Source of the DNA: Prevotellaceae bacterium UBA4372
Lineage (GTDB): Bacteria > Bacteroidota > Bacteroidia > Bacteroidales > Bacteroidaceae
Assembly (NCBI GenBank): GCA_002391275.1
Contig: DGSC01000066.1
Span: 1 to 41,271, forward strand
Length of the DNA stretch: 41,271 nt
Reading direction: 5' to 3'
Both the position numbers and the translations under genes were made by a program. Shown here in pieces: positions 34,321 to 41,271 of the stretch (position 1 is its first letter; each line of letters begins with the position of its first letter). The notes under the pieces were generated by a model. It saw only the letters and a list, made by a program, of their open reading frames with translations, did not search any database and had not been told where the DNA came from.

Positions 34321-34935
34321 ATGAAACAGAAGACCTTAACAGCCATAGCTGCTATTTTTTTACTCGGAATCAACACGATTATCGCTCAACGTCTAGAGCC
34401 CCAACGCGGCAATGCTTCATACTATGCCGACTACTTCCACGGCCGCACGATGAGCAACGGCGAGCGTTATCATCGCGACAGCATGACCTGCGCCCATCTC
34501 CACTACCCTCTCGGAACCTGGTTGAAGGTGCGCAACATCACAAATGGAAAGGAGGTTGTAGTACGTGTGACGGACCGCGGCCCCTTCTCTCGCAAGTTTG
34601 TCATCGACCTCTCGCGTGCCGCAGCCCGCCAGTTAGATATTATTCACTACGGATGGCGTCCGGTGGAAATCACACCTTTCACGCCCGGACATATCCCTTA
34701 TGCCTACACTCCTACCCGCGACAAGCCAGTGCTCAACCTCGGATTCTCGGACGACGAGGATGATTTAGCCCCTTATTGGCAGGAAGACAGCATCTATCTT
34801 TCGCGCCACAGGCTTTCCAGAACGCAGGTGGCAGTGCATATGGACACGCTGAAGAATACGCTGCACGCCGACACTACGCTTCGCGAGAAAGTACTTAAAA
34901 GCATCGACGCCAAGCAACAGCCCAAAAAGAAATAG
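34321..34935 (+). CDS. rlpA: RlpA-like double-psi beta-barrel septal protein
   Basis: 204 aa from ATG 34321; an upstream TTG at 34315 adds two residues only. Signal peptide MKQKTLTAIAAIFLLGINTI with cleavage likely after AQ; no lipobox cysteine. The DPBB domain covers about 30-115: GNASYYADYFHGRTMSNGE, then GTWLKVRNITNGKEVVVRV, TDRGPFSRKFVIDLSRAAA. RlpA proteins cut or bind denuded peptidoglycan glycan strands at the septum. No SPOR domain is present; the tail after 120 is family-specific and polar. The last codons form the left arm of a long perfect terminator stem. Confidence 0.85.
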   Translation: MKQKTLTAIAAIFLLGINTIIAQRLEPQRGNASYYADYFHGRTMSNGERYHRDSMTCAHLHYPLGTWLKVRNITNGKEVVVRVTDRGPFSRKFVIDLSRAAARQLDIIHYGWRPVEITPFTPGHIPYAYTPTRDKPVLNLGFSDDEDDLAPYWQEDSIYLSRHRLSRTQVAVHMDTLKNTLHADTTLREKVLKSIDAKQQPKKK

Positions 34936-34963
34936 GACTGTTGCTTGGCGTCGATGCTTTTTT
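34897..34963 (+). terminator. Terminator built on the coding end of rlpA
   Basis: Arms 34897-34920 and 34938-34961 pair perfectly over 24 bp; the 17-base loop contains the rlpA stop codon, and six Ts end the right arm (34958-34963). The left arm is coding sequence. Confidence 0.9.
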
Positions 34964-35009
34964 ATTTGCTAAAGACCTGCGGAAAATCGGGGCTATTTCT
35001 CCGATTTCA

Positions 35010-35789
35010 TCAGTAGGCAACGGAACATTCAAAGCCGAGATTCCTCACACGCTCTGCTATAGCATCCAATTCATCAGGCCGTGCCTTTTGAATCGATGAA
35101 ATGGGCGTTTTTCGGTCCACGGTGTAAATCATTACGCTTCCGGGCCGTATCCGTTTGAGTGCTTCAAGCCACGGCTCAACATAGCAGTCTGCCGTATTGC
35201 ATACATCCACGCCCTCAGCATCGGTTCCACGCATAAACATCGTTTGCACGACGACATGACCATCGAATGCAGCCAAGCTGTCGATAATGGCCTCCAAGTC
35301 GTAGTGCCCCGTCGGGCGGTCTACCCTTTTAATGTAGTCGACATCCACCGTGTCCAGCTTCTGTATGTTGTTGTCGACACGCATAAGTGCCGCATGCACC
35401 TCAGGACGTGTCACCTGAGTGGCATTCGAGAGCACACTGATTCGCGCGTCAGGACAGAAGCGGTCGCGCAGCGAGATGGTATCATCGATAATCATGGGGA
35501 ACGACGGATGAGTCGTAGGCTCGCCATTGCCGGCAAAAGTGAGCACATCGGGATGCACGCCATCTTCATGCATACGTCTGAGCTGAGCCTCAAGAGCAGC
35601 AGCCACGGCCTCCCTCGTTGGCAGTTTATGATGAGGGCGCCGCTCGGCATTCAAGCCACACTCACAATAAATGCAGTCGAAGGTGCAGAACTTGCCGTCG
35701 TCGGGCAGAAGGTTGATGCCCAGCGAAAGGCCCAGCCGGCGGCTATGCACTGGGCCGAAGATAGGAGAAGGGTAAATTATTGTTTCCAT
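35010..35789 (-). CDS. Radical SAM protein
   Basis: 259 aa from ATG 35789; upstream in-frame sequence to 35879 is not conserved-looking and crosses the promoter. The cluster-binding CxxxCxxC motif is CTFDCIYC (C35, C39, C42). A GNGEPTTHP segment (about 86-94) is the SAM-binding GGE-type motif, and LSNATQV follows. The start METIIYPSPIFGPVHSRRLG is typical of a Bacteroidales radical SAM family of about 250 residues whose substrate I do not know. No C-terminal SPASM cysteines are present, so a peptide-modifying role is not indicated. It is read divergently from the polyprenyl synthase gene. Confidence 0.85.
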   Translation of the reverse strand: METIIYPSPIFGPVHSRRLGLSLGINLLPDDGKFCTFDCIYCECGLNAERRPHHKLPTREAVAAALEAQLRRMHEDGVHPDVLTFAGNGEPTTHPSFPMIIDDTISLRDRFCPDARISVLSNATQVTRPEVHAALMRVDNNIQKLDTVDVDYIKRVDRPTGHYDLEAIIDSLAAFDGHVVVQTMFMRGTDAEGVDVCNTADCYVEPWLEALKRIRPGSVMIYTVDRKTPISSIQKARPDELDAIAERVRNLGFECSVAY

Positions 35790-35797
35790 GACAGCTG

Positions 35798-35805
35798 CAA
35801 AGGTA
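35798..35805 (-). promoter_or_regulatory. Candidate radical SAM gene promoter, -7 box TACCTTTG
   Basis: Minus-strand TACCTTTG followed by CAGC lies 8 bases before the ATG, implying a very short or absent leader. The block matches that of argS over about 30 bases. Confidence 0.6.
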
Positions 35806-35879
35806 CAAAGAAAATGAAGAATGCCTGATAAAGAATGCAGAATTATTTGTTTTTTTTTCTGACCCTCCGCAAAAAACAT

Positions 35880-35887
35880 TACCTTTG
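35880..35887 (+). promoter_or_regulatory. Candidate polyprenyl synthase promoter, -7 box TACCTTTG
   Basis: TACCTTTG sits 10 bases before the ATG at 35898 and would also give a nearly leaderless transcript. A TTTG lies upstream (35846-35849) but at wider spacing than the usual 19-21 bases. Confidence 0.5.
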
Positions 35888-35897
35888 TCCGCTGAAT

Positions 35898-36866
35898 ATG
35901 TTAGACAAGATACAACAACCCATATCCGAAGAGCTGAAGAGTTACACCTCTTTGTTCCGTTCGGCTCTGCAGGCCGACAACCCCTTGCTGGCCGCAGCAT
36001 TAGCACATCTGACGCGCCGTCTGGGCAAGATGATGCGCCCTACCCTTCTGCTGCTGTGTGCACGCGAGGGTGGTGCCGTCAGGCCTGAAGCGATGCATGC
36101 CGCTGCGGGCTTGGAGATGTTGCACACGGCCAGCCTCGTGCACGACGATGTCGTTGACGAGAGCGACATGCGGCGCGGCCAGCGCTCGGTGAATGCCTTG
36201 TTCGACAACAAGGCAGCCGTGCTCGTAGGCGACTTCATCACTTCGAAAGCGCTCACGGAGGTCTCGCTGACCCATTCGTTAGAGGCGGTGGAACGCATGG
36301 CTTGGCTCGGCCAGACGCTGGCCGACGGCGAGATGATGCAGCTGAGCAACACGCAAAGCACCGTGTTCAACGAGAAGGCCTACTACGAAGTCATCGCCAA
36401 AAAGACAGCCGCCCTCTTTTCCACATGTGCCTTCCTGGGTGCCCGTCTGGGCGGCTTAAGCCCGACAAAAGTGGAGCACCTCGAAAGGTTTGGACATCTC
36501 GTGGGCTTGTGTTTCCAGATTCGCGACGACATTTTCGACTTCGACGAGGATATCGATGCCGGCAAGCCCAAAGGCAACGACATGCACGAGGGCAAAATAA
36601 CACTGCCGGTTATCCATGCCCTCAACACCACCATCAATGCCCGCTATCACCACTTGGCCTTGCGCGTAAGAGCGATGGAAGCATCAAAACTGGAAGTACA
36701 GGAGCTCGTCGACTTCACCGTAGCCAGCGGCGGACTCGAATATGCCGAGAGTGAAATGCAGCGACTGCATGACGAGGCACTGACGATGCTCGACGGTTTG
36801 GACAACGACGATATTGCGGCATCGCTGAAACTGTACCTCGACTATGCCGTAAGACGCAATGTGTGA
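35898..36866 (+). CDS. Trans-polyprenyl diphosphate synthase (IspB type)
   Basis: 322 aa from ATG 35898; a start at 35835 would add 21 residues that cross the promoter. First aspartate-rich motif: SLVHDDVVDESDMRRG (about 78-93); second: QIRDDIFDFDEDIDAGKPKG (about 206-225). A lysine/arginine pair LGKMMRPTLLLL (about 49) binds the diphosphate. The enzyme adds isopentenyl units to an allylic starter to make long all-trans chains, most likely the menaquinone side chain; chain length cannot be set from sequence alone. Length is normal. It is followed by aroQ at 78 bases on the same strand. Confidence 0.92.
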   Translation: MLDKIQQPISEELKSYTSLFRSALQADNPLLAAALAHLTRRLGKMMRPTLLLLCAREGGAVRPEAMHAAAGLEMLHTASLVHDDVVDESDMRRGQRSVNALFDNKAAVLVGDFITSKALTEVSLTHSLEAVERMAWLGQTLADGEMMQLSNTQSTVFNEKAYYEVIAKKTAALFSTCAFLGARLGGLSPTKVEHLERFGHLVGLCFQIRDDIFDFDEDIDAGKPKGNDMHEGKITLPVIHALNTTINARYHHLALRVRAMEASKLEVQELVDFTVASGGLEYAESEMQRLHDEALTMLDGLDNDDIAASLKLYLDYAVRRNV

Positions 36867-36944
36867 CGGTTCCATCGTATTAAGAACATAGACATTCCAC
36901 CATAAAAAAATTCTTTCTCTCACGACACAACAACCTCTCAACCT

Positions 36945-37364
36945 ATGAAAAAAATTCAGATCATCAATGGCCCGAACCTGAATATGCTTGGGCTGAGAGA
37001 GCCCGACGTATATGGCTCGCGTTCGTTCGACGACTACCTCACTGAGCTGCGCAAGCAGTACCCCGACGTAGAGATATCCTACTTTCAGAGCAATCACGAA
37101 GGCGACCTCATCGATTGCATCCAGACTGTAGGGATCTCGGCTGATGGCATAGTGCTCAACGCCGGTGCCTACACCCACACGAGCGTCGCGCTGCACGATG
37201 CCCTACGTTCGGTTCCTGCCCCTGCCGTGGAAGTGCATATCTCGAATGTCCACCAACGTGAGGAGTTCAGGCACCATAGTCTTATCAGCGCTGCCTGCAG
37301 AGGTGTGATCTGCGGGTTCGGCCTCGATTCCTATCGCTTGGCCATCGAAGCGCTCATCCATTGA
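36945..37364 (+). CDS. aroQ: Type II 3-dehydroquinate dehydratase
   Basis: 139 aa, the usual size. The N-terminus KKIQIINGPNLNMLGLREPD and the catalytic Tyr in VYG (Y23) are diagnostic. FQSNHEGDLIDCIQ (about 46-59), NAGAYTHTSVALHDAL (about 74-89) and VEVHISNVHQREEFR (about 98-112) hold the other active-site residues, including the catalytic His. It converts 3-dehydroquinate to 3-dehydroshikimate in the shikimate pathway. All key residues are present. The O-methyltransferase follows after 36 bases. Confidence 0.97.
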   Translation: MKKIQIINGPNLNMLGLREPDVYGSRSFDDYLTELRKQYPDVEISYFQSNHEGDLIDCIQTVGISADGIVLNAGAYTHTSVALHDALRSVPAPAVEVHISNVHQREEFRHHSLISAACRGVICGFGLDSYRLAIEALIH

Positions 37365-37400
37365 CAGGCCTATTTGTTAATCTGTTAATCCGTAGAATAA

Positions 37401-38150
37401 TTGTCTCTCGACGACTACATACTGGCTCACATCGACCCTGAGCCCGATTACCTGCACCGTTTGTGGCGGGCCACCAACCTTCACCTCAATTATCCCCGCA
37501 TGGCCAGTGGCCACCTGCAGGGACGTCTGCTGAAGATGCTCGTGCACATGATACGTCCGCGAATGGTATTGGAGCTGGGCACCTTTACGGGCTACAGCAC
37601 GCTTTGCATGGCCAGCGCCTTGGAGGACGGGGCCGTGATTCACACCATAGAAATCAACGATGAGCAAGAAGACTTCACGCGCCCATGGTTCGAGCAATCA
37701 CCTTGGGCCGACAAGATTACGCTCCACATCGGCGATGCCCTGTCGCTGCTGGCCCAATCCCCGGCCACAGGCGATGCTTCCGCCTTGCCACCGCTCTTCG
37801 ACCTCGTATTCATCGATGCAGACAAGCGCCACTATGTCGACTACTACCACGCCGTGATGCCGCGTCTCCGACAGGGCGGTTTCATCGTGGCAGACAACAC
37901 CTTATGGGACGGTCACGTGGTGGAAGGCGTTTCCATCGCAGCCGAACATGGCTGCACAGAAGCTACCCCGGGCGCCTCCTCCCATCAGACATACCGTCCG
38001 AGCCAAGGCACAGCGGCACGTGCCCACAACGGCAAAGATGCACAAACCCTCGGCATCATGGCGTTCAACGACCTCGTAGCATCCGACACGGCCGTGGAAA
38101 AAGTGATACTCCCCCTTCGCGACGGACTAAGCATCCTGCGCAAAAAATAA
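37401..38150 (+). CDS. SAM-dependent O-methyltransferase (class I)
   Basis: 249 aa from TTG 37401; the codon before it is TAA and the first ATG would remove the conserved N-terminal helix region (SLDDYILAHIDPEPDYLHRL), so the TTG is preferred. SAM-binding motif I is VLELGTFTGYSTLCMA (about 56-71), with an acidic residue at the end of strand 2 (IEINDEQ), and DLVFIDADKRHYVDYY (about 134-149) is the metal/substrate site of the catechol O-methyltransferase-like family. An insertion (about 178-208, Ala/Thr/Pro rich) before the last strands is longer than in relatives I recall. Substrate unknown. A strong terminator follows its stop. Confidence 0.88.
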   Translation: MSLDDYILAHIDPEPDYLHRLWRATNLHLNYPRMASGHLQGRLLKMLVHMIRPRMVLELGTFTGYSTLCMASALEDGAVIHTIEINDEQEDFTRPWFEQSPWADKITLHIGDALSLLAQSPATGDASALPPLFDLVFIDADKRHYVDYYHAVMPRLRQGGFIVADNTLWDGHVVEGVSIAAEHGCTEATPGASSHQTYRPSQGTAARAHNGKDAQTLGIMAFNDLVASDTAVEKVILPLRDGLSILRKK

Positions 38151-38151
38151 C

Positions 38152-38218
38152 GTCTCACCGGCGAGACAAGTCTTTCAGGTTATCTGAAACGGCTTGCCTC
38201 GCCAGTGAGACTTTTTTT
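38152..38218 (+). terminator. Terminator between the O-methyltransferase and polA
   Basis: A stem of about 27 positions with a few mismatches (left arm from 38152, right arm ending 38211, 4-base loop near 38180) is followed by seven Ts (38212-38218). It starts one base after the stop codon. Confidence 0.92.
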
Positions 38219-38253
38219 ATTCGCCCAACCTTCAGAACGACACATCCCAGCTT

Positions 38254-41079
38254 ATGAAACTATTTCTTCTCGACGCATACGCCCTCATCTACCGTGGCTA
38301 CTATGGTTTCATCAAGAACCCCCTCATCAACAGCCGTGGCGAAAACGTTTCAGCCATCTTAGGTTTCCTCAACTCACTCGAGGAAGTGCTCACCAAGGAG
38401 CAGCCCACCCACATCGGGGTGGCCTTTGATCCGCAGGGTGGCACCTTCCGCCATCGGGCCTATCCGCCATATAAGGCACAGCGCGAGGAATCGCCCGAGG
38501 CTATCCGCTTCGGTGTCCCCGTCATCAAGGAAATACTGGCGGCCTACAACATCCCCGTGATTGAAGTAGCCGACTACGAGGCCGACGACGTCATAGGCAC
38601 CTTGGCCCGACAAGCCGACGCCCAAAACATCAGCACGTTCATGATGACGCCCGACAAGGACTACGGCCAACTGGTGACGTCGAACGTCAGCATCTTCAAG
38701 CCCCGCAACTTCGGTTCGGGATTCGAAGTGCTCGGCCCGTCGGAGGTGTGCGCCAAGTGGGGCATCAACGAGCCGCTGCAGGTGATTGACATCCTTGGCC
38801 TTATGGGCGACGCTTCCGACAATATCCCCGGTTGCCCCAAGATCGGTGAGAAGACGGCCGCAGCCCTCATTCAGGAGTTCGGGTCTATAGAGCAGTTGCT
38901 GGCATCGACCGACCAGCTCAAAGGCAAGCTCCGCGAGCGTGTTGAGGAGAATGCCGAGCAGATACGCCTCTCACGCTGGCTGGCGACCATCGTCACCGAT
39001 ATTCCCATCACGTTGGACATTCCTTCGCTGGCCTACAGCGAGCCCGACCGCGAACGCCTGACCGAGCTGTTCACGCGCTATGAACTGCGAACGTTGCTCA
39101 ACCGCAAGTTCGGTACTGCTCCCAAGGCCACGAGCCAGAAAGCAGCACCCTCGGAAAAGACGCAACCGAAGACCGATGCACAGCTCGATCTCTTCGGCGA
39201 ACCTGCAGCACCGCAACAACCCGCATCGGCCGTGACGGCAGAGGAAACCGAAAGCAGCGAACTCACGGCCTATTCGCCCGAGACGGCCGCCTACCACCTC
39301 ATAGATACGCCCGAGGCACAAGAGGCATTGGCCAGACAACTCGCGGAAGCACCGACTATAAGCATCGACACCGAGACAACATCGACCAACGCCATTGATG
39401 CGGAACTCGTTGGCCTGAGCTTCGCCGTGCACGAGGCTGAGGGCTACTACGTGCCTGTGCCGGCCGACCGTGCCGAGGCGCAGGCGGTAGTGGAACGCTT
39501 CCGCAGCGTCTACGCGAACGAGACGTCGCTGAAAGTGGGACAGAACCTGAAGTACGACATCAACGTGCTGGCCAACTATGGCATCGAGGTCAAGGGCAAG
39601 CTCTTCGACACCATGGTGGCACACTATGTCCTGCAACCCGAGATGCATCATGGCATGGACTACCTGGCCGAGGCTTACCTCCACTACCGCACCATCCACA
39701 TCGAGGAACTCATAGGCGCCAAAGAGCGCGGCAAGCAGCAACGCTCGATGCGCGACGTGGAACCCGAACGCGTTTGTCCCTATGCCGCCGAGGATGCCGA
39801 CATCACCCTGCGCCTCTACCATGTGTTCCAGCCCATGCTGAAGGACGAAGGGGCCTACGACCTTTTCACCGACATCGAGATGCCCTTGGTGGCGGTACTG
39901 GCCGACATGGAGCGCACCGGCGTACGCATTGACACTGAAGCCTTGCAGAACGTAGGCCAGGGCTTCGACGCACAGATGCACACGCTTGAGCAAGAGATAT
40001 GGGAACTGGCAGGCGAGGAGTTCAACATACAATCGCCCCGGCAAGTGGGCAACATACTCTTCGAGCGTCTGCAGCTCGACCCGAAGGCCAAACGGACAAG
40101 CAAAGGACAATATGTCACCTCGGAGGAGGTGCTGGAGCGCATACGCCACAAAAGCCCCATCGTAGAGAAAATCCTCGAATACCGCCGTATGCGCAAACTC
40201 ATGGGAACATACATCGAGGCACTGCCCAAACTGATAAACCCGCGCACTGGACACATACACACCTCGTTCAACCAAACCATAACAGCCACCGGACGCCTCT
40301 CCAGCTCCGATCCCAACCTACAAAACATCCCTATACGCACTGAAGCAGGGCGCGAGATACGTAAGGCCTTCCGCCCAGAAGAAGGGCAGATGTTCTTTTC
40401 GGCCGACTACTCGCAGGTGGAACTTCGCATCATGGCTCATCTGAGCCAAGACGAAAGCCTCATCGAAGACTTCCGTCTCGGGCATGATATCCATACGGCC
40501 ACGGCTGCCAAGATTTTCCATAAGGCCCCCGAGGACGTCACACGCGACGAACGCAGCAAGGCAAAGACTGCCAACTTCGGAATCATCTACGGCATCACGG
40601 CCTTTGGCTTGACCGAACGGCTTGGCATCAGCCGCACCGAAGCCAAGCAGCTCATCGACACTTATTTTATTATGTACCCGCGCGTACACGCATACATGCA
40701 AGAGAGCATCGACCGCGCACGCCAGAAAGGCTACACCGAAACCATACTCGGACGACGCTGCTACCTGCGCGACATCAATTCGCACAACGCCACCGTGCGG
40801 GGCCTGGCCGAGCGCGTAGCCATAAATGCACCCATACAAGGCTCTGCGGCCGACATCATCAAGATAGCCATGGTGCGCATCTACAAACGGTTCAAAGAGG
40901 AAAACCTGCGCTCGAAGATGATTCTGCAGGTACACGACGAGTTGAACTTCACCGTAGTTCCCGACGAGCGCGAACGGGTAGAACATATCGTCATCACCGA
41001 GATGCAAGGTGCCTTGCAGATGCTCGTGCCCCTCATCGCCGACTCTGGTTGGGGCGACAACTGGCTCGAAGCCCACTGA
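38254..41079 (+). CDS. polA: DNA polymerase I
   Basis: 941 aa, full length. The 5'-3' exonuclease covers 1-265 (LFLLDAYALIYRGYYGF; ADYEADDVIGTLA; MTPDKDYGQLV; GLMGDASDNIPG). A Thr/Pro/Glu-rich linker (about 285-340) follows. The 3'-5' exonuclease (about 345-530) keeps its acidic residues, with SIDTETTSTN near 370, so proofreading is probably active. The polymerase domain has motif A DYSQVELRIMAHLS (about 717), motif B RSKAKTANFGIIYG (about 767) and motif C VHDELNF (about 893). It fills gaps in repair and removes Okazaki primers. It starts after a terminator, so it has its own promoter, which I could not place. Confidence 0.98.
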   Translation: MKLFLLDAYALIYRGYYGFIKNPLINSRGENVSAILGFLNSLEEVLTKEQPTHIGVAFDPQGGTFRHRAYPPYKAQREESPEAIRFGVPVIKEILAAYNIPVIEVADYEADDVIGTLARQADAQNISTFMMTPDKDYGQLVTSNVSIFKPRNFGSGFEVLGPSEVCAKWGINEPLQVIDILGLMGDASDNIPGCPKIGEKTAAALIQEFGSIEQLLASTDQLKGKLRERVEENAEQIRLSRWLATIVTDIPITLDIPSLAYSEPDRERLTELFTRYELRTLLNRKFGTAPKATSQKAAPSEKTQPKTDAQLDLFGEPAAPQQPASAVTAEETESSELTAYSPETAAYHLIDTPEAQEALARQLAEAPTISIDTETTSTNAIDAELVGLSFAVHEAEGYYVPVPADRAEAQAVVERFRSVYANETSLKVGQNLKYDINVLANYGIEVKGKLFDTMVAHYVLQPEMHHGMDYLAEAYLHYRTIHIEELIGAKERGKQQRSMRDVEPERVCPYAAEDADITLRLYHVFQPMLKDEGAYDLFTDIEMPLVAVLADMERTGVRIDTEALQNVGQGFDAQMHTLEQEIWELAGEEFNIQSPRQVGNILFERLQLDPKAKRTSKGQYVTSEEVLERIRHKSPIVEKILEYRRMRKLMGTYIEALPKLINPRTGHIHTSFNQTITATGRLSSSDPNLQNIPIRTEAGREIRKAFRPEEGQMFFSADYSQVELRIMAHLSQDESLIEDFRLGHDIHTATAAKIFHKAPEDVTRDERSKAKTANFGIIYGITAFGLTERLGISRTEAKQLIDTYFIMYPRVHAYMQESIDRARQKGYTETILGRRCYLRDINSHNATVRGLAERVAINAPIQGSAADIIKIAMVRIYKRFKEENLRSKMILQVHDELNFTVVPDERERVEHIVITEMQGALQMLVPLIADSGWGDNWLEAH

Positions 41080-41245
41080 TTACGCTTACTTCATGCACCG
41101 CAAATGAAACAGAACTACGGGAAGGAGCAGCGGCCAAGCACTTCTTTTCTTGCGACAATCACAACCACCCTCCTATGCTCCGGAGGCCATTACCCATGGT
41201 AGGAGCACATGCCAACCAGCGAAAACGGACTTTTTTAATAAGAGC

Positions 41246-41271
41246 TAAAAAAATGCACTTAGGCGTGTGGG
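41246..41271. repeat. Possible edge of a second CACGCCTAAG-type repeat
   Basis: The last bases (CTTAGGCGTGT at 41257-41267) are the reverse complement of the unit junction in the 22-base array at 19.1 kb. The window ends before it can be seen whether an array follows. The rest of 41080-41245 shows no gene; a weak hairpin around TGCTCC/GGAGCA (about 41174-41208) is the only structure. Confidence 0.45.

Noticed and set aside
35010..35789. Radical SAM enzyme as a modifier of the small proteins, making a RiPP pathway.
   Set aside because: It lies 12 kb or more from the nearest small gene, lacks SPASM-type extra cysteines, sits between housekeeping genes and has a housekeeping-type promoter.
38971..40275. 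434-codon minus-strand open frame within polA.
   Set aside because: Opposite strand of an intact DNA polymerase I; no independent evidence of coding.

Overview
The window looks like a chromosomal segment from a Bacteroidota bacterium, most likely Prevotella or a close relative in the Prevotellaceae. Evidence: the housekeeping proteins read like Bacteroidales versions; several promoters carry the Bacteroidota -7 box (TAnnTTTG) and starts lack Shine-Dalgarno sequences; large surface proteins end in type IX secretion (T9SS) sorting tails; and a Bacteroidota-restricted DUF4271 gene sits in the hemD-rnpA-yidD-tatD run. No rRNA, tRNA, CRISPR array, transposase or phage gene was recognised.

Left arm (1-12.8 kb), mostly housekeeping. 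On the plus strand: 3' end of lgt, a phosphate-selective-type porin, rpoN (sigma-54), a PAP2-like membrane protein, metK, a LOG-family nucleotide hydrolase, DUF4271 protein, hemD, rnpA, yidD and a TatD-like hydrolase. These meet, tail to tail, a minus-strand group: an MsbA-like ABC exporter, an RNase H-like protein and argS.

Middle (13.0-27.3 kb), the accessory and most unusual part. Three consecutive minus-strand modules each consist of one very large secreted protein (1625, 1172 and 1192 aa), followed by one tiny protein (63, 59 and 58 aa). The large proteins have a signal peptide, ricin-like or galactose-binding-like beta domains, alanine-rich helical linkers and a T9SS tail. The tiny proteins have no signal peptide and share an N-terminal pattern (K-K-x-Y-x-x-P-x-L) and an aromatic-GS C-terminal part. 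Each module has its own candidate promoter, and a strong terminator placed after the tiny gene rather than after the large gene. The large proteins share blocks in a mosaic way: protein 1 resembles protein 3 at its N-terminal side and protein 2 at its C-terminal side. A roughly 1-kb non-coding stretch with several short-repeat families separates modules 1 and 2.

Right arm (27.5-41.3 kb): on the minus strand a secreted GH2 beta-galactosidase with a C-terminal discoidin-like domain, and a Wzc-like polysaccharide co-polymerase/tyrosine kinase with a Tyr-Gly tail. Then plus-strand rlpA, a minus-strand radical SAM protein, and plus-strand ispB-type polyprenyl synthase, aroQ, an O-methyltransferase and polA.

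Taken together, the flanks are core metabolism and envelope biogenesis. The centre is a surface-display locus in which each cell-surface, probably glycan-binding, protein is paired with a small uncharacterised protein. Recognition of families is from memory of motifs; no database search was run.
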